NCBI RefSeq assembly: GCF_003019675.1
Contig: NZ_CP028105.1
Coordinates: forward strand, 2,434,282-2,498,281
Reading direction: 5' to 3'
Length of the DNA stretch: 64,000 bases
Origin: Fusobacterium ulcerans
GTDB taxonomy: Bacteria; Fusobacteriota; Fusobacteriia; Fusobacteriales; Fusobacteriaceae
Shown here: positions 54,722 through 63,533 of the stretch, piece after piece
Layout of the letters: each line of letters begins with the position of its first letter
Numbering within the stretch: the stretch's first letter is position 1
The notes under the pieces: generated by a model
What the model was told of the DNA's origin: nothing
Databases searched by the model: none
Seen by the model: only the letters and a program-made list of their open reading frames with translations
Position numbers and translations under genes: made by a program

Positions 54722-54991
54722 TTATTTCATTTTCTTAGATGCTCTGAATCTCACTGTTTTCTTTGGATATATTTCCATTTGTTCTCTTGTTACTGGATTA
54801 GATACTACTCTTGGCTGTCTTATGAGTATTTCAAATGCTCCTCTTTTTGGAAACCTCACTTCGCTGTCTATAGCTATTGCTTCTTTCACTGTTTCAAGAA
54901 ACTCATTTATTTCCTCCACTGCTTTCTTTACTGTGAGATTATTTGATGAATGCCTTTTTTTATATACCTTTGCCAGTTCTCTTTTATTCAT
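54722..54991 (-). CDS. HU-family DNA-binding protein
   Basis: 89 residues from ATG 54991. MNKRELAKVYKKRH, then AVEEINEFLETVKEAIAIDS, EVRFPKRGAFEILIRQPR and NPVTREQMEIYPKKTVRFRA follow the HU/IHF pattern (RxxRxxxNPxT arm). It binds DNA without strong sequence preference and bends it. The start lies inside the end of the other HU-like gene (8-base overlap), so they are translated together. A second copy next to it is unusual and suggests the accessory element carries its own nucleoid proteins. Confidence 0.88.
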   Translation of the reverse strand: MNKRELAKVYKKRHSSNNLTVKKAVEEINEFLETVKEAIAIDSEVRFPKRGAFEILIRQPRVVSNPVTREQMEIYPKKTVRFRASKKMK

Positions 54992-55274
54992 TGACATCAC
55001 CCTCAGCTATTTTTATAAGGCCTTTACCTGCCCTGAATTTTATTACTTCTTTAGGCTCTGTATAAGCTGATTCTTTCCACATGGGCACCATTATTTTTCT
55101 AGATTTCATTTTTCTTTTTTCAAATACTCCCCAATCTTGAAATACTACTTTTCCATCTTCATTTAAAGCTTCAAACAGTACATCCCAGAATAAGTCTATC
55201 TTTTCTCTTACTTCTTTATGGCTTTTAGAATTATTTCTCTTCTTATAAAATCTTATAAATTCCCCTTCTGTCAT
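54984..55274 (-). CDS. Divergent HU-like DNA-binding protein
   Basis: 96 residues from ATG 55274 (AAAGGGGAAGAT in front); a TTG at 55301 is in frame. MTEGEFIRFYKKRNNSKSHK, DLFWDVLFEALNEDGKVVFQ, DWGVFEKRKMKSRKIMVP and KEVIKFRAGKGL follow the HU fold, but the DNA-embracing arm is altered: the RQPR/NPxT motif is replaced by MKSRKIMVP. It probably forms a heterodimer with the HU protein encoded directly behind it. Confidence 0.8.
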   Translation of the reverse strand: MTEGEFIRFYKKRNNSKSHKEVREKIDLFWDVLFEALNEDGKVVFQDWGVFEKRKMKSRKIMVPMWKESAYTEPKEVIKFRAGKGLIKIAEGDVNE

Positions 55275-55299
55275 ATCTTCCCCTTTATTATATTTAAGC

Positions 55300-55325
55300 A
55301 AAAGACTGGCTACATCAGCCAGCCT
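55300..55325 (-). terminator. Hairpin behind the autotransporter gene
   Basis: CTGGCT pairs with AGCCAG around five bases. On the minus strand it is followed by TCTTTT. It lies 25 bases behind the stop. Confidence 0.6.
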
Positions 55326-55349
55326 TTCACTATTAATTAATCTATTTAA

Positions 55350-58300
55350 TTAAAATTTGTAACCTAAACCTGCTCCTACTATCCATTCACCTTTAGTTCT
55401 GTTTTTACCAGAACCATTGTGCGAGTCTCTCTCTACTGAATAAGTTCCCTTTACATCAAAGATTACTCCATTTTCCAGTTCAAGTGCATATTTAGCATTC
55501 AATCCAATACTATGTTCATTTTTATGAGCTACTAAGATATCAAAATCTGATCCACCTTTAAATCTTCCTGTGATATGTTCCTCATCAGCTCCATCAAGTA
55601 TCTTAGTATAGCTAACTCCTGCTGAAAGTGTGCTTTTACCTTTTTCATGAGGAATTACTTTCTTCAAGTCTACTCCCACTTTTCCAACTGTATAGTCAAA
55701 TGATTTTGAATCAGTTTCTATAGCTAGAGTTTTATTTCCTTCATTAGCTCCATCTTGGTCTATGTATGTATATGATAGAGTTGTGTAAGGCTCTAAGAAT
55801 AAGTTGTTTCCAATATTGTGAGAATATCTTCCATTTAAGTAAATATCGTATGTTATATCATTGTAATTGTCAGAATATTTCATCACTGATTCTGCTGAAT
55901 CAGAAGTTACTTTGTTTACTGCCAGTCTATCAGCATCATAGTCTCCATACTGGAATCCTGCTCCTACTGTTACTTTTAGATTTCCAATATATTTTTTTGC
56001 ATAAGCTCCAAGATACAATGCACTTCCATCTACTTTTGAACCATTAGATAAATCAGATTTTAATTTATTTCCTCCAATTACTACACCAGAAGTAAGTGTG
56101 TCAGATACTCCATACTCACCTAACATATATGCTCCAGTTATCTTAGTATCTGCATCCATGTCAGAGCTTCCTATATCAGTTGTGTAATATCCTTTTCCAT
56201 AGTATGTATCTTTAGTTCCACCATCTATGTGAGTAAGTCCACCATATATCATCCATTTATCTTTTTCTGGTCTGAAAATATTATCAACAACTATGTCTCT
56301 AAACATTCCTGCTGATTTTCTTGAAAGCTCACTTGAATATGAGTAAGGACTTCCTGTATAGATATTATTTAAATAATCTAAGAATAAGACTAATCCCTCA
56401 TCATCTACATTAAAGTTTCCTAGTAAATCCTCAACAGATATAATACTATGATATATTTTATTCAATTTTTCATATCTTAAATTAGGTGAATATGGAAGAT
56501 TGACTCTGGCTGTAATTTCTAGATCATTAGTTCCTGTTCCTCTTTTTACAGAATGAAGTACTGATGTTGTTTCTAAAGTTACGTCTCTTTGATAGTCAGC
56601 TTCATGTCCTGTCTTTAAACTGTCATCTAACTCAAGACCTCCAAAAGATACTGTAGCAGTATTTCCAACACCATTCAGTGCCAAAAGAAGCTTTCCTCCA
56701 TCTTCTGACTTTATTGTTCCAGTATCAGTATTTGATGATAGTGCATGGGAATTACTATTTGCTCCATCTATTCTTAAAGTAAGTACTCCATTTTTACCTA
56801 TTGTTAAATCATTTACTCCTGTTACTTCTAAACCTTTTGCTGTTCCATCATCAGCCTTAACAGTTTTTTCATAGAATGTAACCTTTGAGTTTATATTTAT
56901 ACTTTCAAAACCAGATATATCATAGAAAACTCTTGTTTCTTCTTTGCTTGGAGAATCTGCTGTACCAAAGTTAAGAGTATTATTTTCAGTAGCAAAAGTA
57001 GTTATAGGAACAGAGGGAGCAGAAGTAGTGACTTTTCCTCCATTAAGAGTTCCATTGATTATAGCTCCACTACCTATTGTCAGCGTATCATTTCCTTCTC
57101 CCATAACTATATTTCCGTTGCTTATTGCACCACTTTCTATAATCAGCGTATCATTGTCTTTTCCTGTAGTTATACTTCCATTTACTATTGTATCAGTTTT
57201 TAGAGTTATACTGTTTTTTCCATCCCCCATATCTATATCGCCATTGACTATAGTATTTTGAGAGCCTGTTGTTTTATCTGAATATTCTACCTTTCCAGAT
57301 TGAAGTATAAGAGTATCTGCTCCCTCGCTTCCTTGTATAGCAACTGTTCCACTTTCTATTCCACCATTTACTATTGTTCCAGATAGAGTAAGATTCTTTT
57401 GGTTTGCATCTTTAAATATAACCGCATTTCCATAAGCATTGATTATAGAGCCTTTTACTTCTCTGTTCACTTCTGCTCCTGAAATTTCTAATGTATTATC
57501 CATTCCATTCAGTATAGAATTATCATATTCTGTTTCATTTTCTGATAAAAATTCAAAACTTTTTGTTCCAGTTCCTGTTGTTATTTCTTTTAGTGGTGTT
57601 CCTCCTGATGCTGAATCATCAATTATTTCAGCATTTTTTATAGTTAATTTTCTTTTTATTTCAGTATCTTTAGCTATTCCATTCTCAACTGTTCTTTTAT
57701 ATCCTACTATTATTTCATCTGGAGGTGTATCAGTTCCTACTGTTACTTCCGCTCCATCATTTTTTATTGTAAGTCCATAATTCTTTAATGTCTTTCCTGA
57801 TACATCAAATACATCATTATTTGCTCCATTTACAAGTATTCCATAGTTGATAGTACTTTCAATTTCTCCCTCAACATCTGTTCCAGCCTCTTTTTTTATA
57901 GCATTAGTTTTCCCATAAATAACTCCTGTATTTACTATTTTATCAATGAAACCACCTTTGTCATCAGTTGGACCAGCTGCAATTCCATAAGTTTCTGCTG
58001 AAATTGCCCCATTATTTACTATATTTCCTATCTTCCCTCTATTAGTAGCAGCAGCTCCACTAGTTGATCTTATTCCTATTTTGTTTGATATAATCAACCC
58101 ATTGCTTATTAAATTTCCTACTCTTCCTGAATACTGTGTTTTTATTCCTGAACTGGCATCAGTCCCTTTTGCTGAAATCAACCCATCATTTGTTAAAGTT
58201 CCTACTCTGTCATTAGTTCCATTGCCAACAGATATATTTATTCCTATACACTCTTTTGCTGAGTTCTCTTCTGAAATTATTCCTCTATTTGTCATAACTG

Positions 58301-59117
58301 ATGCATCACCATTAATACCTGAAGATATACGAATTCCTTCCCAAGCTCCTAAAATAGCCCCCTCATTTATTAAAGTGTCTGTATCTCCATAATCCTTCAA
58401 AGTCATAAGAAATATTCCAGTATTCTTTGCTAAAATCAACCCTTTATTTTCTATAGCTTTTACAAAACCTCTTTGATGTATATAGATGCCATAACCTGAA
58501 TCATCTCCCAAAGCTAAAATCAAACCATTATTATTTAAAGTTTCTATCCTAGTTTCAAGTACATATATTCCAGTAGTATGATAACCTTTTGCTGATATTA
58601 AGCCATTATTTACAAGAGTGGAGCTTCCTAAATTTGAGCCTATATAAATTCCATATCCACCTTGCTTACTAGAAGTAGTTTCTCCTAAAAGTGCACCATT
58701 ATTTATAAAATTAAATTTACTATTCGCTCCTAAATTCTCTACTATTATTCCATATGCGCGTTCAACGGAGCTTTTACCTGATATCAGACCATTATTTTTA
58801 AGAGTTAAATTGGTTTTCTTATTTTCCCCATCTATTTTTATTCCACTTACTCTTTCTGTCCCTGTAGTTTTATCTGCTGATATTTCAGTGTTGTTTGTAT
58901 AAGTATTTCCTTTCAAGGTATTGTCAGGGAATACTTTGTCAATTTTTATTCCACTGCCATTATTTGTTATATTCAAACCTACTTCCTCTGTGTCTGGTGG
59001 GTCTTCCCCCATTGCAACAGTACAAGATAGAAGCATTCCCACTACTGCTCCTATGGTAATATTTCTTCCCCTTTTTTTGTTGCCGCTTTTTACAGCCTTC
59101 ATAATCTTTTCTATCAT
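55350..59117 (-). CDS. Autotransporter (type Va) with repeat-rich passenger and C-terminal beta-barrel
   Basis: 1255 residues from ATG 59117 behind GGGGAGGG; an ATG at 59144 would include that site in the coding region. Residues 1-37 form the long fusobacterial signal (MIEKIMKAVKSGNKKRGRN, then ITIGAVVGMLLSCTVAMG). The passenger (about 40-900) is built of beta-helix repeats with the recurring NNGLISAKG-like unit, glycine- and asparagine-rich. The last 280 residues are a barrel (YSYSSELSRKSAGMFRDIVV start, MIYGGLTHIDGG) ending in VGAGLGYKF with terminal Phe. It is exported and surface-displayed; an adhesin role is likely. No protease motif is visible. Confidence 0.92.
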   Translation of the reverse strand: MIEKIMKAVKSGNKKRGRNITIGAVVGMLLSCTVAMGEDPPDTEEVGLNITNNGSGIKIDKVFPDNTLKGNTYTNNTEISADKTTGTERVSGIKIDGENKKTNLTLKNNGLISGKSSVERAYGIIVENLGANSKFNFINNGALLGETTSSKQGGYGIYIGSNLGSSTLVNNGLISAKGYHTTGIYVLETRIETLNNNGLILALGDDSGYGIYIHQRGFVKAIENKGLILAKNTGIFLMTLKDYGDTDTLINEGAILGAWEGIRISSGINGDASVMTNRGIISEENSAKECIGINISVGNGTNDRVGTLTNDGLISAKGTDASSGIKTQYSGRVGNLISNGLIISNKIGIRSTSGAAATNRGKIGNIVNNGAISAETYGIAAGPTDDKGGFIDKIVNTGVIYGKTNAIKKEAGTDVEGEIESTINYGILVNGANNDVFDVSGKTLKNYGLTIKNDGAEVTVGTDTPPDEIIVGYKRTVENGIAKDTEIKRKLTIKNAEIIDDSASGGTPLKEITTGTGTKSFEFLSENETEYDNSILNGMDNTLEISGAEVNREVKGSIINAYGNAVIFKDANQKNLTLSGTIVNGGIESGTVAIQGSEGADTLILQSGKVEYSDKTTGSQNTIVNGDIDMGDGKNSITLKTDTIVNGSITTGKDNDTLIIESGAISNGNIVMGEGNDTLTIGSGAIINGTLNGGKVTTSAPSVPITTFATENNTLNFGTADSPSKEETRVFYDISGFESININSKVTFYEKTVKADDGTAKGLEVTGVNDLTIGKNGVLTLRIDGANSNSHALSSNTDTGTIKSEDGGKLLLALNGVGNTATVSFGGLELDDSLKTGHEADYQRDVTLETTSVLHSVKRGTGTNDLEITARVNLPYSPNLRYEKLNKIYHSIISVEDLLGNFNVDDEGLVLFLDYLNNIYTGSPYSYSSELSRKSAGMFRDIVVDNIFRPEKDKWMIYGGLTHIDGGTKDTYYGKGYYTTDIGSSDMDADTKITGAYMLGEYGVSDTLTSGVVIGGNKLKSDLSNGSKVDGSALYLGAYAKKYIGNLKVTVGAGFQYGDYDADRLAVNKVTSDSAESVMKYSDNYNDITYDIYLNGRYSHNIGNNLFLEPYTTLSYTYIDQDGANEGNKTLAIETDSKSFDYTVGKVGVDLKKVIPHEKGKSTLSAGVSYTKILDGADEEHITGRFKGGSDFDILVAHKNEHSIGLNAKYALELENGVIFDVKGTYSVERDSHNGSGKNRTKGEWIVGAGLGYKF

Positions 59118-59227
59118 CTTTCCCTCCCCAAAATATTCATTCATAATTTTACTAAATATAGCTCTCAGTGTAGAAATATCCTTGATTCATATGTTTTAAC
59201 TTTATAAACTTTAGAGCACTTTTCTAC

Positions 59228-59259
59228 TGTTCGCATTTATATACTTTTGCGAACAGTAG
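59228..59259. promoter_or_regulatory. TGTTCGCA dyad, operator-like
   Basis: A perfect 12-base dyad CTACTGTTCGCA / TGCGAACAGTAG (59224-59235 and 59248-59259). A third TGTTCGCA occurs at 59396-59403, again followed by TTTRTATA. The spacing between autotransporter and replication genes suggests a regulator or replication-initiator binding site. Confidence 0.55.
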
Positions 59260-59300
59260 TCTGTTTATTAATTTTAGAGAATATTATTTAAATTAAGATA

Positions 59301-59329
59301 TTGACTTTTTTATCGAAATAATGTATCAT
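59301..59329 (+). promoter_or_regulatory. Plus-strand promoter with no gene behind it
   Basis: TTGACT (59301-59306), 17-base spacer, TATCAT (59324-59329). Behind it lie a 15-codon frame (MATNYELKKILVQQK, 59347), one TGTTCGCA site and a terminator-like CAGTA/TACTG hairpin with a long T run (59454-59500). It may give a short RNA or an antisense transcript. The rest of the interval 59118-59511 holds no gene. Confidence 0.45.
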
Positions 59330-59511
59330 CTACAATGTAAGTATATGGCAACAAATTATGAGTTAAAGAAAATTTTGGTACAACAAAAATAAAAGTGTTC
59401 GCATTTGTATATAAAAGAGAACTCTTTTAAACTGTCTTTAAATTTGAAAGTCTCCAGTAAATCTATACTGAGGATTTTTTTTATTTTATTCTTTTTTTTG
59501 TAGATTTAAAT

Positions 59512-59751
59512 TTATTCCAGTAAAAAAATCAAGCTCCTTGTGTAGATTAAAATACTTGTTCCCATTTTTCTGTGGAGAATGTCTCCCTCTTCTACTTTGT
59601 TGTAAATAGTATTTTTATGCTTTTTAAAATACTTTGCCACTTCGTTTATTGTTGCCCATTCTCCCAGCTCTTTTACTATTTCATCTGCTAAAGTTTTATT
59701 CATTGGGGATAGATTTCCAAGTTTTTTAAAAATATATTCTTCTCTCTCCAT
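59512..59751 (-). CDS. Small helix-turn-helix protein (excisionase-like)
   Basis: 79 residues. The centre (EWATINEVAKYFKKHKNTIY, NKVEEGDILHRKMG) matches the MerR/excisionase-type helix-turn-helix found in mobile elements. It may regulate the element or act in excision, but no integrase gene is present in the window. The ATG follows AAAAGGGAG. It lies 22 bases behind the dnaC-like gene in the same direction. Confidence 0.7.
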   Translation of the reverse strand: MEREEYIFKKLGNLSPMNKTLADEIVKELGEWATINEVAKYFKKHKNTIYNKVEEGDILHRKMGTSILIYTRSLIFLLE

Positions 59752-59773
59752 ACATCAGTCTCCCTTTTTAGTT

Positions 59774-60580
59774 TTAATACATAAATTCAAAAAACTTCTG
59801 CTTTGTCATCCCTCTTTTGCTCTTCCCTGTTACCTGTACAGGAAAGCACATGTCAATTATCCTGTCTCTTATTCTGTTCTGTCCATGACTTGAAAACTTC
59901 TCGCTTATCTCGCACTTTTCCTCATCTTTGCTGAAATTCAAATTTGTAGATATTATCAAAGGTTTTTCACTTCTGTATCTTGCGTCTATGAGATTATATA
60001 TCTTCTCTCCTCTCCATCCAGTTTGATTCTTGTCCAGTCCCTTTTCTCCACCAAAATCATCTATCACCAGAAGATCGCATTTTTCCACCTGTTCCAGAAT
60101 GTCTCTTTCAGCTGCTCCCCACTCTATTGTGAGCTTATTGAGATATAGCCCCAGATTCATTACCAGTACTGTCTTTCCTCTCTCCATGAGGTAATTTGCT
60201 ATACAGGCAGTGGTGAAAGTCTTTCCTGTTCCCACCCCTCCATAGAACAGCAGTCCTTCCTGCTTCTCTTTTTTCATAAAGCTTTTTACATACTGCTGTG
60301 CCAGCTGCATTTGTTCGCACTTTATATCAGCATTTTCAAATCTGCTGTTTTGAAATTTCTTGTCTATTACAGAGATATCCTTGCATTTCTGCATTTTTTT
60401 CTCTATATTTTCTCTGGTTCTTTTTCTTTCCAACTCTTCCAGTTCTCTTTCTTTTTTCTTTTCCAGACAGTCGCATGTTGGAAGATACTCTAAATTTTTT
60501 CTAAAAGTTTCAGAAAGGTTTTTAAGATAATCACTCTCATTCTTCACATATTCTTTTCCGCAGTATTCACACTTCTTCAT
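59774..60580 (-). CDS. DnaC/IstB-like ATPase (helicase loader)
   Basis: 268 residues from ATG 60580; an ATG at 60592 is in frame and overlaps the previous gene. An N-terminal zinc-binding module (CEYCGKEYVK, then LPTCDCLE) is followed by an AAA+ domain: FYGGVGTGKTFTTACIANYL (Walker A), LLVIDDFGGEKG (Walker B) and ISTNLNFSKDE (sensor I). These are features of phage and plasmid DnaC-type loaders that bring the replicative helicase to the origin. The upstream partner gene overlaps it by 14 bases. Confidence 0.9.
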   Translation of the reverse strand: MKKCEYCGKEYVKNESDYLKNLSETFRKNLEYLPTCDCLEKKKERELEELERKRTRENIEKKMQKCKDISVIDKKFQNSRFENADIKCEQMQLAQQYVKSFMKKEKQEGLLFYGGVGTGKTFTTACIANYLMERGKTVLVMNLGLYLNKLTIEWGAAERDILEQVEKCDLLVIDDFGGEKGLDKNQTGWRGEKIYNLIDARYRSEKPLIISTNLNFSKDEEKCEISEKFSSHGQNRIRDRIIDMCFPVQVTGKSKRGMTKQKFFEFMY

Positions 60581-61397
60581 CTTCAATTCCATCCTCTTTT
60601 GCTATTTTATTTAAAAGCTCCTTGATAAAGTTCCCTGTAGAATCCTCATATACCGGTCTCACGAATTTTTTCTTAGATTCCTTTTTCTCTTTGCTCTTTT
60701 GTTCTTTGTCCTTAAAGTTTCCATTCAAGGCTTTCTTTAGGTTCTCTATCTTGAATATGCTGTTGATGCTCATATTGTTTTTAACAAACTCTGACTTTGA
60801 CATTAGTGTCAGTGCTTCAAAAAGTTTTACAGCGCCAAGTTCTCTCCACACTCCCAAGAGTACATAGTTGTCTGGGCGATAGTTATATTCTGGTAGCCCT
60901 AGCTCCTTATATTTTTTTAATATATCCTGTATCTCCATAGGTGCATCGCTGAGTTTTTCTTTTTCCTCTTCTCCTGTGTGTGTATTATTTATATCTTTTA
61001 CTCTTTTAATATCTTCTAAATAAGAACTATCTTCTGATGGCTCTAAAAATTCAGTAATGGTTTTATCAGGAATGATATTTTCAGGAGTGAATATTAATCT
61101 TTTCCCTTTAAACTTTCCCTTGCTTCTTTCCTCCACCAGCTGTATCACTTTTAACTTTTCAAATATTTTTAATCCTTTAGGAATCCAATCCTTGCTTAAA
61201 CTACTGTATTTGGCTATTGTCTGAGTGTAGTATTTGATATCTCTCCCATTAAAATCACTGTAGATTTCAGTAAGAGTTAAATACAAGTTTCTAAGCTTGT
61301 CATGTTCGTTCCCTTCATACAGACATCTCAATAATCGCAGTATCTTTTTTTCCTGCCAGCAAAATGGTTGATTCTTTGTACTTCTTTTGGTGTTCAT
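60567..61397 (-). CDS. Phage/plasmid-type replication initiator-like protein
   Basis: 276 residues. Residues 1-110 look like a winged helix (FCWQEKKILRLLRCLYEGNE, YYTQTIAKYSSLSKDWIPKG, LKIFEKLKVIQLVEERSKGK). The second half has a DnaD-like helical segment (LGVWRELGAVKLFEALTLMS). A lysine-rich linker and an acidic end follow. Together with the overlapping dnaC-like gene this gives a typical phage replication module. The name is by arrangement, since sequence similarity is weak. The ATG follows AAAGGAGTGAACA. Confidence 0.65.
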   Translation of the reverse strand: MNTKRSTKNQPFCWQEKKILRLLRCLYEGNEHDKLRNLYLTLTEIYSDFNGRDIKYYTQTIAKYSSLSKDWIPKGLKIFEKLKVIQLVEERSKGKFKGKRLIFTPENIIPDKTITEFLEPSEDSSYLEDIKRVKDINNTHTGEEEKEKLSDAPMEIQDILKKYKELGLPEYNYRPDNYVLLGVWRELGAVKLFEALTLMSKSEFVKNNMSINSIFKIENLKKALNGNFKDKEQKSKEKKESKKKFVRPVYEDSTGNFIKELLNKIAKEDGIEDEEV

Positions 61398-61576
61398 TGT
61401 TCACTCCTTTAAATTCATAATAATATATACTAACTTTTTTCTACATAATACTTTTTTTATAACCTATTTAAAACACTTAAACTATTTTTACGAATGTTAC
61501 GATTCACATATTAACACAATAAACTATCCTTGTATATAATATATTTTGAAAAAAACACTGACAAAGAAAAGAAAAA

Positions 61577-61598
61577 ACATCTGAAAATTTTCAGATGT
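61577..61598. repeat. 22-base perfect palindrome
   Basis: ACATCTGAAAA followed directly by TTTTCAGATGT, with a run of A on the left. On the minus strand this is a terminator-like hairpin with six T behind it, yet no minus-strand gene precedes it. It sits about 180 bases upstream of the initiator-like gene. Confidence 0.6.
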
Positions 61599-61888
61599 CT
61601 CTCTCAATCATTTGTTTTTTTAAGGGGATTTTTTTGAAAAAAATTTTAATTTTTTTGGTTTTTTCACTTTGATAGAATAAAGATTATGTTTTTTGTTTGA
61701 ATATTTTGTTGTTTTATTCAAAAAAATATTTTTGTGGAATAAAAATTTATTTTATATATTGATAATAGTGCAAATTAATATATACAATAAATTATTGAGA
61801 AGGGGAAGGTTATAAGGAAGTATAGGCTTTTTTTAAGATAAATTTATAAAAATATGACAGCGTACTAAAGGAAAGAGGAATAAAAAAG
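61599..61888. other. Very AT-rich noncoding segment upstream of the replication module
   Basis: Long T and A tracts, almost no G/C, no gene. It may be a DNA-unwinding region (origin) for the element or simply its left flank. No iteron series is visible. Confidence 0.4.
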
Positions 61889-61922
61889 TATAAAAAAAAC
61901 ACTTCTTAAAATAAGAAGTGTT
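61889..61922 (-). terminator. Terminator of tRNA array copy B
   Basis: AACACTTCTT pairs with AAGAAGTGTT and is followed on the minus strand by T8. Compared with copy A both arms changed in concert (G-C to A-T), which keeps the stem. Confidence 0.85.
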
Positions 61923-61931
61923 GAATACAAA

Positions 61932-62008
61932 TGGTGCCTAGAAATGGATTCGAACCATCGACCGTACGGGTATGAACCGTATGCTCTAGCCAACTGAGCT
62001 ATCTAGGC
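61932..62008 (-). tRNA. tRNA-Met (anticodon CAT), second copy
   Basis: 77 bases, identical to 54361-54437. Confidence 0.93.
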
Positions 62009-62010
62009 AT

Positions 62011-62086
62011 TGGTGGAGATAAGCGGGATCGAACCGCTGACCTACGCAGTGCAAGTGCGTCGCTCTCCCAACTGAGCTATATCCCC
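62011..62086 (-). tRNA. tRNA-Ala (anticodon TGC), second copy
   Basis: 76 bases, identical to 54439-54514. One extra base separates it from tRNA-Met compared with copy A. Confidence 0.95.
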
Positions 62087-62094
62087 GAATGTTC

Positions 62095-62169
62095 AAAAGC
62101 TGGAAGGAAAGATCAAACTTACTATATTTAGATTAAAAGAATGACATTCTTCACCTAAATCATTCCTGC
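62095..62169 (-). pseudogene. Decayed tRNA-Gly
   Basis: Occupies exactly the place of tRNA-Gly in copy A and is followed by the same CTTGACACAAGAATTATAAT. The CCA, T-loop and anticodon arm are altered beyond folding (for example CCA is now TTT), while scattered blocks (GGAA, GACATTC, ATTCC, GC) still align. Confidence 0.8.
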
Positions 62170-62183
62170 TTGACACAAGAATT

Positions 62184-62212
62184 ATAATACCATATATTTT
62201 CTTTTTATGCAA
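62184..62212 (-). promoter_or_regulatory. Weakened promoter of tRNA array copy B
   Basis: On the minus strand TTGCAT (62212-62207) replaces TTGACA, with the same 17-base spacer and TATTAT (62189-62184). Copy B should be transcribed less. Confidence 0.6.
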
Positions 62213-62228
62213 TACTTTTTTTAAAAAA

Positions 62229-63401
62229 TTAAATATTCTTAAAATCTGAAACGATATTTTTAAGAGTATTAATAGCGTAGGTAATATCTTCCTCTGTGTT
62301 AAAATACCCAAAAGAGAACCTGACTCCCCCATTTTCACCAGAGTGCATAGACTCATGAGCTAAAGGGGCGCAGTGAATCCCAGCTCTAGTAAGTATGCTG
62401 TATTCTTCATCTAGATAGGCAGCAAGGTCCCCGGAATCTACTCCTTTTATATTTAGTGTAACTACTGGACCTCTTTTTTCCGGACCATAAATTATTATCT
62501 CTTCTATATTTTTGATGCCTTCTATAAATTTTTCAGTAAGGCTGTATTCATGCTTTCTTATATTTTCCAAACCAATGGAATTTATAAAATCTATTCCAGC
62601 TCCAAGGCTTACAATTCCAGGAGTATTTAAAGTTCCTGCTTCTAAAGCTTCCGGCATAGAATGAGGCTGTCTTTTCATTTTTGAGAAACTTCCAGTACCA
62701 CCTTCAATTATAGGAGAAAAGGGAATTCCCTCTCTGATGTATATTCCTCCAGTTCCCTGTATTCCAAATAAAGATTTATGTCCAGTGAAGCAAAGTATAT
62801 CTATTTTCATCTCTTCAACATCTATATCTAAGAAACCAGCACTTTGTGATACATCTACTATTGTGAGGATATTTCTTTTTCTGGCTTCTGTAGTAATAGG
62901 CAGCAGATCAATTATTGCTCCAGTAACATTAGACATATGTGTGAGGACAACTGCTTTTGTCTCTGGCTTCATAGCAGCTATAATATCTTCAGAATGGATA
63001 TTGCCGTCTTCAGAAGGCTCGATAATGGAAACATGGGCATTATTCTCATCTTTTTCATAAAAAACAGGTCTTAAAACAGAATTGTGTTCAAGAGAAGTAG
63101 TAATTATATGAGAATCTTTTGGAACAGCACCTTTTACAGCAAAATTCAAAGCATATGTTGAATTATAAGTGAAAGCTATCTGAAGGGGATTCTTGATGTT
63201 AAAAAGAGAAGCAACTTTTTCTCTTGTTTCATAAATGGCTTGGGAAGCTTCTACTGCCATTCTATGTCCTCCTCTTCCGGGATTTGCTCCATATAATCTG
63301 ACTGCTTTTTCAACACATTTATATACAGATTCAGGTTTTGGAAAAGAGGTTGCAGAGTTATCAAAATAATAAATTTTTTTATCTATAGTAATCATCTCCA
63401 T
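62229..63401 (-). CDS. Cysteine desulfurase family PLP enzyme (class V aminotransferase)
   Basis: 390 residues. IYYFDNSATSFPKPESVYKC at the N terminus, GRGGHRMAVEAS, SLEHNSVLRP with the PLP-stacking His, CFTGHKSLFGIQGTGGIY with the PLP lysine, and TRAGIHCAPLAH with the catalytic cysteine. It removes sulfur from cysteine (or selenium from selenocysteine). It resembles the stand-alone clostridial group that is not part of isc or suf operons. The start is uncertain: ATG 63401 or ATG 63395. No partner gene follows, and a divergent CoA-disulfide-reductase-like gene lies upstream. Confidence 0.88.
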   Translation of the reverse strand: MEMITIDKKIYYFDNSATSFPKPESVYKCVEKAVRLYGANPGRGGHRMAVEASQAIYETREKVASLFNIKNPLQIAFTYNSTYALNFAVKGAVPKDSHIITTSLEHNSVLRPVFYEKDENNAHVSIIEPSEDGNIHSEDIIAAMKPETKAVVLTHMSNVTGAIIDLLPITTEARKRNILTIVDVSQSAGFLDIDVEEMKIDILCFTGHKSLFGIQGTGGIYIREGIPFSPIIEGGTGSFSKMKRQPHSMPEALEAGTLNTPGIVSLGAGIDFINSIGLENIRKHEYSLTEKFIEGIKNIEEIIIYGPEKRGPVVTLNIKGVDSGDLAAYLDEEYSILTRAGIHCAPLAHESMHSGENGGVRFSFGYFNTEEDITYAINTLKNIVSDFKNI

Positions 63402-63533
63402 GAGTATTTATATTGGTTTTTAATATTATATCACTATAAAAAAGAAAATGGAAATTATAATAATGAAAAGGAAAAAGCTGTTTCAGATTGAATAATAATA
63501 AAAGAAAACATACATTAAGAGAGGGGATGTATT

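Larger units (their letters stand above)
61889..62212 (-). repeat. Direct repeat copy B: terminator, tRNA-Met, tRNA-Ala, decayed tRNA-Gly, weak promoter
   Basis: Counterpart of 54319-54640. tRNA-Met and tRNA-Ala are unchanged, but the Gly gene and the -35 are degraded. Confidence 0.85.

Noticed and set aside
62093..62356. 87-codon minus-strand ORF
   Set aside because: It overlaps the decayed tRNA-Gly, the promoter and the end of the cysteine-desulfurase gene in another frame, with no protein features.
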